Shown here piece by piece: positions 48,270 to 59,831 of a stretch of DNA of 64,000 nt (its first letter is position 1; every line of letters starts with the position of its first letter). Location: NCBI GenBank assembly GCA_000711775.1, contig ARYC01017518.1, positions 30,324 to 94,323 on the forward strand, read 5' to 3'. A model generated the notes under the pieces. It searched no databases, was not told where the DNA came from, and worked only from the letters and a program-made list of their open reading frames with translations. Made by a program: the position numbers and the translations under genes. Source of the stretch: Oxytricha trifallax. Taxonomy: Eukaryota; Ciliophora; Spirotrichea; Sporadotrichida; Oxytrichidae.

Positions 48270-49805
48270 GATCACATTGAGGTCTTTGGGGACCCCCGAT
48301 CAATAATATGTTTAATATATATAAGGGTCCAGCCCTTTCAATGATTAGAAGTCTTGTTTACACAAGAAATTTTTCTTTCTTCTTCAGTAGACATTTCGTC
48401 GACTGTGCCTGTTCTTCTCTTCTCTTCACTTTCTTTTTCTCTTCTTGATAAGCTTGGTCTTTCTGATTATCTTTTGGGATTAATCAGTTGGAATAGTGTC
48501 TTTTTATTAGACATCTTGAATTTTTAGATTGATCATATTCATATTAAGTTTCTAGAAGTTTCTGAGCCTCTGCACATTTCTTAGAGTACAACTAATTTTC
48601 TTGACTTGTTAGTTGTTTTCTGATTGAGTGTTGTTTCCAGTGTTTTCAATAATATTATATCTTTGCGATTGGAGTTCAATCATTAGATCTATTAGTAGGA
48701 TTTCTTTTTAAATATTTATATTATTAGTTCTGATAAGGTTGGGTGTTTTCCCATTAGTTCTGATGTCAACAGAAAAGTTTTCTGATACTTTCAATAAGTA
48801 TGGGGACGTCTTATTTTCTACTCTTAGTTAGTCGTTGATGTGTTCATTCTGTGACTAGAGTGTATTTTATTCAAATTTGAGGGAGTTCTATTACTAGTTA
48901 AAGTCTTCAGCTACTATATTGTTTTGGTCAAAAAGATTTTTGTTTGTAGGTTAAAAGTCTATTGTTCCTCTATTTGATATGGTAAGTGCGTCTTTACCTT
49001 ATCTTCTATTTTGTTCGTATTTAGGATCAAATGTCTAAGGAAATAATTTTTATTTGAAGATGGGGTTTTGTTGATCTGGTCTCTGGGTTTTGTGTAAATT
49101 GACTGAGCTAATGAGAAATCTGATTTAAACAAATAATTCCACGTGGGTGTTTGTTTAGGTTGATTAACAATTGGTTTTCCCCAGAGATCTATAGTTGAGA
49201 GTTGAGTATTAGAGCTATTAAATATGTTTGTTTATTTATCTTATAGTTTAAATATATCTTTGAATAAACCACCTCCCTGAGTGCCAGATTCAGAGTTTTA
49301 ATTAGTTGCTTATATAATAAGATTACTATTAAATATTGTGGGTTAACTCAGACTTTAATATTAGGTCAGTCAGTTTAACTGGGACATGACTCTGTTTCAT
49401 ACTTTTTATGTTTGGAAACTGTTGTGTTGTGTGCTCTTGCTTGCTGTGTGAAGATCTGGGACATTTTGGTCTTTGTTCTGACAATTTTTGCCTCGACTTC
49501 CTCTTTGAATTTCATAGAAAAGTAGTCTTACATACTTGGCTCATCTATTGCTAGTGCTAGGAGATTTGCTTCATGGTTGTTGAGGTCTATGTTCAGGAGT
49601 CCCTGACTAGCGAACTCTGCTAGTTTCTCTTATTTTATATTGTTGAAGTAAGCAATAAGGTTCTCTCCGTCATCCTGTTCAGTACACTGGAGTGAACAGG
49701 CAGTTTGGTCGACTTATGGTTCTTCCTACTATTATTGTGGTCTAAGAAGATCATGGTTGATCCTATTACTTGACTTAGAGTTCCACATTCGGAAAGAGTG
49801 CGACC
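48231..49805 (-). mobile_element. ORF1-type retroelement copy inside TBE copy 1
   Basis: Minus-oriented: (TAA)n at 48231-48268 is its tail, followed by the 3' block GAGGTCTTTGGGGACCCCCG. The ORF1 relic reads ENLIAYFNNIKQEKLAEFA, then SQGLLNIDLNNHEANLLALA and SMQDYFSMKFKEEVEAKIV near 49450-49700. Copy 2 of TBE is continuous here (CTCCTAATAATAATTAATTT), and ATTAAATT-CTCCTA-like sequence flanks both sides, fitting a target-site duplication. Confidence 0.8.
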
Positions 49806-50197
49806 TATTAAATTCCTTATTTAATAATACTCCTAATAATAATTAATTTAATTAGGTGTTGCTCCTAATTTATTTAAAACTTTATTAGGAGGTTAAATTA
49901 AAGTTCAAAACCATATTAGGTGGTATATTAAAAAAATTAAATTGTTAAACTTCCACTCCTAATTTTGCGAGAACAATTTTAGGAGGACCACCTAACTTTA
50001 CAAAACACATTTAGGTGCATTTTAAAGTACAAAATGAATGAATTAGGATACATATTATCTCAAAATTTAAGAAAATTGAAACTAATGTCACACACTCTGT
50101 TCTTATCAATTCTCTCTTAATCTTTGAGGATGCGCTTTTACTCCAGTATAAAGGTGGAATTTATTCACCTTATATAATAATTAATAGTATATATAAA

Positions 50198-51648
50198 ATG
50201 AGCGGTAACTAACTTAGAAAAGTGGCGTTGCTTGGCATTAGCCAGCAAAAACTTTCTTTCATGAATCAAACGAAAATTGAGACTTGTGATGCCTTTACCT
50301 AATATGAACCTGAAATTTTCTTACCTTAGGTCTCAGACTTTGAATAGCAACTCAATTGTAAAATAGATATGCAGAGCTAAGAAATATAATGTGGGGTACC
50401 AATAAAAATGGTTCAAGAGGAGGAGGAGGAGAAAAAAAACTAAAAATAGATATTTCTTGTGAAGAGTGTTAGAAGAGCTTTACATATAAATCTACTCTCA
50501 AACGTCATATTTTAGAGCAGCATTCTAACAAACCCAAGTTTTATCTTAAGCATGATAAGATAGATGGGAAATATTTCTGCCCTTACTGTAATAAGTAATA
50601 CAATCATTCAAGGGATCTACAAGTTTACCTCGAAAAAAACACCATGGTAAGAAGTTTGAGGTCATAGATCCTGAAACTGGTGAAATATTTCTTCAGAAAA
50701 GAAAGCCAAGAGACCCTTTAGAATCTTTGGAGCAAAGAGTTAAGAAAGAGAATAAACTCATTAAAGCAGTGAGAAACCTCTCTGCCTCTGAGATAGTAAA
50801 ATTACTATCAAGATGCATGCACTCAAGCTTCCAATATTGAATATAATTGGCCTAATTGATAGCAAAGAAAGTTATCTTATTCTTGAGGATATATTTGAGA
50901 AAAAAAGTCATAACTGATAAGAAGTTTGCTTGCAAAATTTATGCATTCAATTACTTTAAACGTGATAAAAAGTATCAAATGGAGTTTGTCAATGAGTTTC
51001 AAGCTCTTATTAAAGCAAGGGATAGACAGAGCAGATTTATAATTAAACTTGAAGCAATTCTCCTTGCTTAAAATCATGTAGCTTGGCGCCTACCTTTATA
51101 CTAAATGACATTAAGAGACTATATCCAAGACTCTAGGTTTCCAAAGCAATTACCTCTTATACTAACAGAAATTTCTGCAAAGGTATTGAGGAGCTGCATA
51201 CTTAAGCATACGTGCACAAAGATTTAAAGCCTGAAAGCATTATGCTTGACTTTTAACCACTCAGAGTGGCAATAATAGACTTCAATAGATCGTAGAGAGT
51301 TGAGGCTTCAGGACTTGCAACCTTCGTTGTGCTCCTGGATATTTTCCAGAGAGAGAATACTAAATGGATGGAGATATAAGGTGGGATATCTGGCCTATAG
51401 CAGCAATAATAATAGAGAGCGATATCCAAAGAAAAGACTGCTATATTTGTAGAAGAGAAAAATTCAAAGCAAAGAATCCAGCAGTATTTAGAGCAAAATA
51501 AGGTAAAAGGTAAAGTGAAAGATATGGCTGAGCAAAATATCCTGAAGCCTAACAACAGAGCAGATCATATAATCGACTAGATAATTAGTTGGTTAGAAGA
51601 ATTAAGCTTAGAAAGTTGTCTCATGATGCCAATGTACTGTTTATGTGA
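50198..51648 (+). pseudogene. TBE zinc finger-kinase gene, decayed
   Basis: ATG 50198 (MSGNQLRKVALLGISQQK) leads to two C2H2 fingers near 50460-50640; the second finger is damaged (HSRDLQVYLEKN, His lost, frame shift). The kinase part near 51200 reads HKDLKPESIMLDF and IIDFNRS where copy 2 has HRDLKPENIMLDF, so catalytic-loop Arg and Asn are both changed. Stop TGA 51646-51648. Several frameshifts. In active form it would be a DNA-binding, kinase-like transposon protein. Confidence 0.8.
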
Positions 51649-51655
51649 ATATTGT

Positions 51656-52300
51656 TAAAATAGAAAAAAATAGGAAATTGGTTAATTTAATCAAAATTAA
51701 TTTTTATTATATTATTTTTAATCAACTTTACAGTTCGTTTGTATTCGAACACTTATAGCTGAATGTTTCAGAATTATTGAGATTTTAGTTGATATTCCTC
51801 ATTTTAAAGCAGCAACTACAATTTTTGATTCTGATTCACTAGTTTAGTAACCATTAGCAACTTTTTCTATCTGATTCATTAAATCATTGACTGATATACA
51901 AATCTTAGCCAAAATTTCAATGATCGAGAGTGGAATCACCATAAATGGTAAATAACTCGTTGCTTGATGAGTGTTTCGTCAAATTTAGGACCTTATCGTA
52001 TTCTCCATGTTTTAAAACCCCCAACTCAGCAACTTTCAAGTCCTGCTCGACTGTTTGAGCACCAAATTCGACACCTTTATTGGAGGAGGAGCCAAAATGG
52101 CCATTTGAATGAGCGAAAATGAGAGAGGTTTTTGGATTTTGGTGTTTGATTAGTTAAAATTAAAACTTAAAAGTGTGATATGTAATAAGGGGGCTTTTAA
52201 TCAATAAATTTGACGATTAAACTGTTGTTTCAGTAGGTATTGGTGTCTTCAATAGCTCTTGCTCCTCAAATCATCGTCCTTCATCTCAACTTCACACAAA
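51656..52300. other. Junction between TBE copy 1 and next transposon
   Basis: AT-rich to 52000, then GC-rising. No gene supported; the right TBE terminus is absent. Confidence 0.45.
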
Positions 52301-54547
52301 TCAATGCTTGATGGTGCTGCACCACTGCTTCACGCTGAAAGCCCAGAGCTTGTTGACGTCTGTCTTGGTCATGGCCTTCAGAATCTGCGAGAGCCGCTTC
52401 ACCAGGTGGATCCTATGAAAAGTTAGGTATAGTATAGCTTACTTGCTGTCTGCTTTCTCTTATCGGAGGTGCCTCTTGATGTAGGAGAACAACTGCTCGA
52501 TGGGGTTAAGCCAGCGTGAGTACTCTGCATTGAAGAGGACAGTGACCTTGAACTTCCTAGCAGTCTCCAGCACCTCTGAATACTTGTGAATGACTGCGTT
52601 GTCCATGAGCAGCACTATCTTCTTCTGGGCGAGATCCTTGTCTGTGCGCAGCTGGCGCAGGGTGTGATAGAGGAAGTTCTCAAACAGCACAGCATCGAAA
52701 GCCCCCTCAATGATTATGCTTAGAGATCAGCTGGTCCTTGGTGATGGCTGCCACAAAGCTCATCGAAAATTGCTATCTCTTAGTGGATTCCTTGGTGATT
52801 GAGAGATTTCGAGCCAAGAGCCCGTAAGACCCCAACCGCTGGTTGACTTGCTGCTTCGCGATTGCGATGGGAGTATAGGTGAATGATGGTAAGGCCTCAA
52901 CTGCATCGAATACAGCTTGGGTTGCTTGATTAATCCCCTTAATGGACTTAGGGAACTTAGAATCATCTATAAAAGTGTCAAAATCCATAGAATTTGCTTA
53001 CCTTCCTGTCGATTCTCTGTGATTTAGCTGCTGCTTTGAGGCCTGCTGGACAGCTGCAAGCGTCGGGGAGTGATGCCTGCCCAGTTTTCATTGCCATTCG
53101 CGCTCAATACCTCACTGCCCTTGCGTTGAGTTGATTATAGTCTGAGACTGGCCAGGTTCTGGACCAATGGAGTGAGAACAGAAGCAGATTTGAGAGGGGT
53201 TTATGGTTAGCTGCTGGATTTCTTGGAGGAGCTCTATATTCTGATCGCGCTGAAGCGCTTCAGCAGGGATGTCTATTGAGCACTGCCCTCTGGGGCTTCT
53301 AGGATAGGTGACAACTGAGTATATTTGTACTTGTCGCTGCATTTGACAGAAGTGGCAGCAATGCATTACTCCTTGACATCAAAGATATGCTGTCTCTAGG
53401 CGGAAGATTTCCTCCGTAACTAAAGAAAGATCGATTTCGAGTTTGGCCTTGAAATTTTTGTGGAACAATTCCAGATCCACCCACTATTCGTGCAGTATTA
53501 CCAATTTAGTCTTCTTAACTTGCAATAAAACCCTCACCATCTGAATTGACATCTCTCGAGCTGCTGATGACGCTGTATTCAAATAGTTTAGTAATATCAG
53601 CAATACTTACCTCGAGGTTCCCAGAATTGCTTGGGGTCTCAGAATTTCAGCTTTCAGGTCACTTTCATCTTGAATTGAAACTTGGTTTTTAAAAAATGGG
53701 GTGTTCGGGGTCTTCATTTTATCATACTTTCTGGCCCCATTGATTATAGATGTGTTCGATTCGATGTTAGAGTTGCCAACCAGCATCTCGCCATACTGGA
53801 TGACATCGTCGGTGACGAGAACCTCGGTCTTACCAACAGCAGGGGCCAGAGAGGAGTCAACTTATTGGTTTTCCTTGTGAAGGGCAGCTGAATTGAAACT
53901 CCATTGCTTTGTAGGCATGTAATCGCTCCTGAAGTTGGATTCATCCACTGATATGATCACTGCGTCCTCCAAGAATAGCTGCGCTAGCAGTCTTGACACC
54001 CAAAGCCTCTTCTCGTTGAAGGATGGGTCTCTATACTTCGCATTGGCGTTCTGGGCTTTGCCAAATCGTAAATGGAAACTTTCCTTGAGTACCTTTAATA
54101 GCGTAGCAACGCTGGGCACTGTTAGGTTCTTATATTATTAGTCCTTTTTCTGCAATTCAAGCAAGTTATGATGCAGGCGCCAGCCAGTGATTTTGTATAT
54201 GCCTTGCTGTTCAAGTATAGTAGCAATCGCCTTCAGCAACAGCGAGTTGCTCCGCGTATTCTTCCTCCCATTCTTGAGCTTTTGTTTTGGATTCAGCACT
54301 CTGTGCTCCACCTCATACTTGAACTTCTCGATTGCTTTGTATACAAATCGTCGATCCACACCCATCTCAAGTGCTATATCCTTGGGTTTCATGCCCTCCA
54401 CCTTGTATTGTTAAACCACTTAGATTTTCTTTAGCGCCAGCTTCGCATCTCGGCGTTTCAGGTAAGGATTCTTGGAGGATCCATTCATTGGTTAATGGTT
54501 TGAGTACTCACGATTTGATAAATCGAAAACCCCACCCTGCTCTTTCA
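52301..54547 (-). pseudogene. Tc1/IS630-type transposase with long internal insert
   Basis: ATG near 54547 (MKEQGGVFDLSNREYSNH), an HTH region (KPKDIALEMGVDRRFVYKAI, TGWRLHHNLLEL), first catalytic Asp in IISVDESNFRSDYMPTKQW (about 53930), second Asp in IVLLMDNAVIHKYSEVL (about 52600) and Glu in SRWLNPIEQLFSYIKRHL (about 52490). A 30-nt intron (52413-52442) leads to the C-terminus and TGA 52301-52303. Between first and second Asp lies about 0.9 kb, much more than usual, partly open frame (SFFSYGGNLPPRDSISLM; MDFDTFIDDSKFPKSIKG). A one-base shift precedes IIEGAFDAVLFENFLYHTL. GC-rich compared with flanks. Confidence 0.75.
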
Positions 54548-54733
54548 TGAAGTCTTGCAGCCCTGCCACAGCTCATCGCTCTACTTGATCTGCAGGTTCT
54601 TTTGCAGTACATTAGAGTTTCTCTAGCCTGTATACTGCTATGGCTTTCTAATAATTTGAAGGAACTGTTAGAGTCCATAACAAAGCTAGTCATCAGTTGC
54701 CAAACTTGAAATATCGACTAACAATGATACTGC

Positions 54734-55090
54734 TCACTCAACATTCTCCATTGGCAGTCTAATGATCTGTCCACCCAGAATGCCCATCGTTGATGATGGC
54801 ACCTACCCGCTGTTAAGGAGAGTGCCTGAGGTGTAAGTGAGCTTCAATGGTTTAGGAATTGAGGGGAAGTTGGTAACTAGCATGACCGATGTCCACTTGA
54901 GTATAGACTTCTGCTATGGCTTCAGCGCACTCTGCTTGATTTCCTCTAACTCTTGATTGATGAGAAATCCAATGTTCAGAATCGACTGCGATTAAAAACT
55001 GTAATGAGAGTGAGAATCAATAGACTGTTCATCACTTCTAATATACTACGACAGCGATTCTTTGTAAAAAGGGGTTTCGAGGTTTTGAAA
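54734..55090 (-). CDS. Transposon-linked ORF, about 118 codons
   Basis: Minus-strand open frame reads FQNLETPFYKESLSQYIRSD, INQELEEIKQSALKPQQKS, TSVMLVTNFPSIPKPLKL and TYTSGTLLNSGQVPSSTMG, ending at TGA 54734-54736. Lies between the zinc-finger gene and the transposase on the same strand, so probably another gene of this element. No family recognised. Confidence 0.5.
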
Positions 55091-55238
55091 TAAATTAAAA
55101 TAGAAATATAAATACAAGTATGCAATATTAAAATCAGCATTGTATAGTAATGACTGCTGTTGATAGAGGTATGAATTATATGTGATTAATTATTTAACAT
55201 GCTGAATTTAAACTTCATTAAAACTAATTCACCTAAAC

Positions 55239-56700
55239 TCACTCTGATTCGTAAATCCACTCCTCTTTATCACCCCTTACAATCAAATAGGCTGTTGCGT
55301 GCTCGAAGCAGTGAGATCCTGTCACTGTTCCTATGTTGAGGGCTTTCTTCATTCTTGCCAATCTGAGCTACAGGTTGGGTGGTAGCAAATTCTAAGGTTG
55401 ATTCTTGCTCTGGCTAGTTCTCCTCGATACTTGACTCTTTAGATGCTGTATAGTACCCTTATGGATTTTAGTATTGGGATGAAGGAGGTGGCATATCAAC
55501 TTCTCATATCTCTTCGCAATAGATAGTAGTTCCTCACCCTTGCTAGTCCTGATGTGATAGGCTCTAAGGGACTTGTTTTCATTAAGCCAATGCTTGAGAT
55601 AGGTGATGAGGCATTAATGCTGGAACGATGTTGATTTGTAAGAGAAACTCATGAAATGGTTGACGAGCCTTTGAAACACCATTGCCATGTACCATCCTTG
55701 CTCAAACAAACTCTTGGCATTCTGAATTTACTTTGATGATGGTTGGTAAGGTAGTTAGCCCTTGAGGGGTCTCTCTTTATAGGTGCCAGGCCTCCAGCTG
55801 ATATGTGTTTTTGAATGAATGAAATTAAACTTGGAGCAGCCTAAGAAATCAAAGATATCGATGTCGATTTTCTCATTGGTCCTTAAATTTTCAAGAGCCT
55901 CTGCACAGTTTGGATTGGTTTCGTCAAGATAGGCAGCGAATGTATTGTTGACACACCTAACCATTTGGCTGTTGAGGTAAGACTCAAAGATAGAACGTTT
56001 GGTCTCTTGCATCAGCCCAATAACTTTGGTGTTCACGAATTCTATCGTAAATTAGAATAGAGATATATATCTTACTTAGGGACTGTTCCTTGATTCTAGT
56101 ATTTAATATATTAAGCATGGCTTGAGAGTACACCAAAGATTTCAGCTAATATATTTGTTCTGGATAAAGTTATATGTCAAGTGTAAGGTATTCGAAATAC
56201 ACACCTTCAAGAATCTCACCTCTGGCGAGCAGCTGGTGTTGCATTGAGACCTAAATTATTGAATATCGAATATAATTACTGGCTTTTGCTGGAATTGGAA
56301 CATTCTACAATGGTTTGAGCGTGCTAAGAATTTTCCAGTGAGGCTTCACCTTAAGTTGCAGCTGCTTAAACTCCCATGCCATCTCTGGGAAGTTAAAGAA
56401 ATCACTCTTATCAGGCGCTTGAGTCTATGGCACTATTTTAGCTGATATCACGCTTTAGATTTTCATTTCTATTGGTGTCTATACCTCCAAGATTTACAAA
56501 GGCTCTTGATTTTGAGTGTGATCTTGAGCGAATGCCTGTTCTAGCTTCTATTCTTCAAGCTCAAGATTTACAGCATGTTGAGTAGCAATGTGCTTCTTAA
56601 GGGTTCTCTTTAGTAGAACTTTTCCACATATTCCACACTGTACTTGTTAAGATTGGCTCCCAGCGTTGATATACCTGGCATTGGAATTAAATTACATATT
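55239..56700 (-). CDS. C2H2 zinc-finger transposon protein with 34-nt intron
   Basis: Exon 1 (from about 56700) carries a classical finger, CGICGKVLLKRTLKKHIATQH (C-x2-C-x11-H-x4-H), then KSDFFNFPEMAWEFKQLQL and YFEYLTLDIQLYPEQIYQL. A 34-nt intron (GTAAGA...GATAG, 56042-56075) joins in frame to exon 2: TKVIGLMQETKRSIFESYL, DIDIFDFLGCSKFNFIHSK, KRYEKLICHLLHPNTKI, and a C-terminus ATAYLIVRGDKEEWIYES before TGA 55239-55241. About 480 codons; start uncertain. Gln codons TAA/TAG are frequent. Likely DNA-binding partner of the adjacent transposase, by analogy with TBE. Exon 2 is free of stops over 267 codons, so recently functional. Confidence 0.65.
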
Positions 56701-57300
56701 CTTACTTTTATGATACTGCACTCTGCCTTCCAACCTTCTACTTGCTCTGGACGTAAGGAATCATATAATAATTTAACTTTAAATTATATAAATTAGGGAC
56801 ATACATTAATAATTGCTTGCATACTTGCATTCCAGTATTCCTATAGTTAATATTGTCAAAAGTGGGAAATTTGTATAAATATAAAGGTGTCTGCTAAGGT
56901 AAGAGTAGTGTTAGTGTTGACTTTAGCTATACTTTACCTGCTTTTATAGATTTATAGATGGCATTAAAGTCAACTGGTGCAAATGCTTAGGCATCCATTG
57001 ATGCAGAGGTGATGAACACGATTAGAATGAAAATTTCAACAAGTTAGGGGCATAATTAGTTTAGTTTAAGTTTGATTTTGATTTAATTATAAAATTATAA
57101 CTATAACATTAAAAACTTATTATATTTTACTCTTTTTATAAATCCTCCTGCTCCAACACCTCCCCTCACTCTCTAATTTAGCTTATTTTAACGTTTACGA
57201 GTATTCTCGATACTTAAACATCAAAATTGCTGGAGCAATCGAAATATTTCAAGATTTTAGAGTGATAAATTTTGTATAGTAAAAATTCTATAAACCAACC
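56701..57300. other. Spacer
   Basis: Mixed to AT-rich; may hold the 5' end of the zinc-finger gene. No other gene supported. Confidence 0.4.
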
Positions 57301-57314
57301 ATCAGATCGGTAGG

Positions 57315-57815
57315 TTGAGACCCCTAATTTCTGATCTGGCCTTAAGACCTAACGACCCCTCCTCATTTCCCTCGGATGCATCTTGGAGTTCGACTCGACC
57401 TCTCAGATCACTCCCAAATCTATTTCTAAAAATCAGGAAGATGGTTTGCAACATTACTAATACCATTTGCCTAAGAAAAAGTGGTCGGAACCGCGGATTT
57501 AGAGGGGTGGTTATTATAATATTATCGGCTAGAACCAAAACTACTAGTAATACCCCTTACAGATTATAGAGTATGACTTATATGATTTTACAAAAATTAT
57601 TTTCCAATCTCCTCCCCATCCCACCATCCCAACCCAAACATCGCTAATACACTCTAGATCGACGAGATAGAAGGAAAGAAGCCGATTGGTGGTGGGAGTG
57701 GCTATATCCCATCTTGAAATGTCAGGGAGGTCCTAACGGCCATTTTGGCCTTGAAATTTTCAAAAAAGTGCCTCCTCCTCACCCCTTGAGTCCAGCCCAG
57801 CTCATGCCCATGTGA
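57315..57815 (+). CDS. Candidate MDS, 166-codon frame
   Basis: Open to TGA 57813-57815 in GC-richer DNA. Reads SDLALRPNDPSSFPSDASW, CNITNTICLRKSGRNRGF and RRKEADWWWEWLYPILKCQ. The LALRP motif also occurs in the next frame at 57950 (LALRPRIRNFSG), so both may belong to one protein or share a repeat. An antisense frame (57302-57538) is also open; the plus strand is preferred because it runs on. Function unknown. Confidence 0.45.
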
Positions 57816-58223
57816 TATCTATGGTGGCTAATTGATCATAAGCATTGATAATAGTGTTTATTACTAATAACATGCAGTTATAGGGAAGATTGAGCAATAG
57901 GGGAGGTGGCAGGCTTCAAATACCAGGCAAATGGGTCTTATTTGGACTTATTTGGCCTTAAGACCTAGAATACGGAACTTTTCCGGAACAGCACTTTGGC
58001 TTGGCTAACTTTATGACCCCTCCACCAGAATTTCAAAAATTTCGTTAGGATAACTAGGTATTGGTGCTGTTGATAAGAAAATAACATTAAGATATGGTAG
58101 AGATGATAGGTTATGTTTAGATGGCAGTAGACCAGCCCAAAAGTCAGGCTTTGGCTTAGAATTTAAGGTTAAAGTGAAGAATATTACTTAAAATTAATAA
58201 TATAACTATTCAAACATCGCATT
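57790..58223 (+). CDS. Gene segment left of TBE copy 2
   Basis: Open 144 codons up to the TBE insertion. Reads YGGQLIISIDNSVYYQQHAV, IWTYLALRPRIRNFSGTALW, YDPSTRISKISLGQLGIGAV and RYGRDDRLCLDGSRPAQKSG. The last codon is split by the transposon: with one ATT kept, the frame continues without a break at 62381 and ends at TGA 62556-62558, giving about 203 codons in total. Good composition and the matching frame across the element support a real gene interrupted in the germline and repaired in the soma. Family not recognised. Confidence 0.6.
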
Positions 58224-58385
58224 CAAAAGCCCAAAACCCCTGAAGTTGTTTGATTGAGTTGTTTTATTGATGAAAGTAGACTATTAACGCATGCTTTATT
58301 AGGGTTTTAATAGGGTTTATGTAGGGGTTTAGGGTTATAATGTAATATAAATTAAAGTGTAATGCAAGTGTTTTATTTTTATTAT

Positions 58386-59831
58386 TCACTCAAACAGTAC
58401 TTTAGCATCATGAGGCAGCTTTCTAAACTTTATCTCTCCTATCCAACTTACAATTTAGTCTATTGTATGGTCAGCTCTGTGATTAGGCTTAATAATTATC
58501 TACTCAGCCATGTCTTTCATTCTACCTTTTATCTTATTCTAGTCTAGATATTGCTGTATTCTCTGTTTTGAATCTTTCTCTCTTTTGCAGCTATAGTAAT
58601 CATTTCTTGCCATATCGCATTCACAAATAATTGCTGCTAGAGCCCATATATCCCACTTAATATCACCATCTCTCCAGTCCTCTCTTTCTGGAAAGTATCC
58701 AGGAGTACCATACACGTTGCCAAGTCCTGAAGCTTCAACTCTCTATGATCTATTGAAATCTATTATTACTACTCTGAGAGGTGAAAAGTCAAGCATTATA
58801 TTCTCAGGCTTCAAATCTCTATGAACATATCCAAGAGTGTGCAGCTCCTCAATGCCTTTGCAAACATTTGTAAGAATAAGAGGTAACTACTTTGGTATCC
58901 TTTAATCTTAAATGTAGTCTCTTAATGTCATTTAATATAGAGGAAGACGAAAAGCTACATGATCTTGAGCAAGCTGAATAGCATCGAGCATTATTATAAA
59001 TCTGCACTAACTATCTCTTGACTTCGTAAGTGCTTGGTATTCATTTACGAATTCCATTTGATACTTGTCATCGCATTTGAAGTAGTTGAACGGATATATC
59101 TTGTATGCGAACTACTTATCTGTTATGACTTTCTTCTCAAATTTATCCTCAAGGATAAGATAACTTTCTTTACACTCTTTAAGGTCAATTATATTCAATA
59201 TTGGAAGTTTAAGTGCATGCATCTTAAGAGTGATTTTTACTATCTCTGAGGCTGGGAGGTTTCTTACTGCTTTAATAAGTTAATTTTCTTTCTTTACTCT
59301 TTGTTCCAAAGTTTCTAAAGGGTCTCTTGGCTTTCTTTTTAAAGGAAGACCTCACCAGTCTCTGGATCTATTACTTCAAACTTCTTGCCATGATGGTTTT
59401 ATAGATGAACTTTTAGATCTCTTGAATGATTGTATTATTTATTGCAGTAAGGGCAGAAATATTTTCCATCTATCTTATCATGCTTAAGATAGAGCTTGGG
59501 CTTGTTAGAATGCTGCTCTAAGATATGACGCTTAAGAGCAGATTTATAAGTGAAGTTCATCTCACACTCCTCACATAAATGTAATGCTTTTATTTCTTTT
59601 TTCTCTTCCTCCTCTTCAACCATTTTCATAGGAACTTCGCATTAAATTTCTTAGCTCTGCATTTCTATTTAACAACTGAATTGCTATTCAAAGTCTGATA
59701 CCTAAAGTTAAAAAATTTCAGGTTCGTACTAGGTAGAGACATCGCAAGTCTCAATTTTCTTTTGATTAATGAAAGAAGTTTTTGCTGGCTAATACCAAGC
59801 AATGCCGCTTTTCTAAGTAAGTTACCGCTCA
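58386..59831 (-). pseudogene. TBE zinc finger-kinase gene (57-kDa type)
   Basis: ATG 59829-59831 (MSGNLLRKAALLGISQQK), an acidic linker (VEEEEEKKEIKALH), C2H2 finger 1 (CEECEMNFTYKSALKRHILEQH-type, about 59550), finger 2 (YFCPYCNKQYNHSRDLKVHL, about 59440), then a protein-kinase-like domain with YVHRDLKPENIMLDFSPL (58790-58850), IIDFNRS in place of DFG, and GTPGYFPE. Ends at TGA 58386-58388. A one-base loss in an A-run near 59340 and at least one compensating change break the frame, so it is marked pseudogene. TBEs are known for a gene of this make-up; its kinase substrate is unknown. Confidence 0.8.

Larger units (their letters stand above)
45652..51655. mobile_element. TBE transposon copy 1, truncated, with nested insertions
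   Basis: Left tip CAAAACTCCAAAACCCC (one mismatch to the C4A4 tip), followed by the three TBE genes in the order transposase (+), 22-kDa (-), zinc finger-kinase (+), i.e. inverted relative to copy 2. Sequence likeness to copy 2 stops near 51655, just after the kinase stop, so the right terminal repeat is missing. A foldback element (47519-47933) and a LINE-like copy (48231-49805) have been inserted. All three genes carry inactivating changes. Confidence 0.9.

Noticed and set aside
55071..55088. GGGGTTTCGAGGTTTTG as a telomere-repeat transposon end
   Set aside because: Two mismatches to G4T4G4T4G, and it lies inside a good minus-strand reading frame with no matching inverted copy.
57302..57538. 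Antisense ORF opposite the 57.3-57.8 kb frame
   Set aside because: Open but shorter; the plus-strand frame runs on for 166 codons and shares a motif with the next segment.
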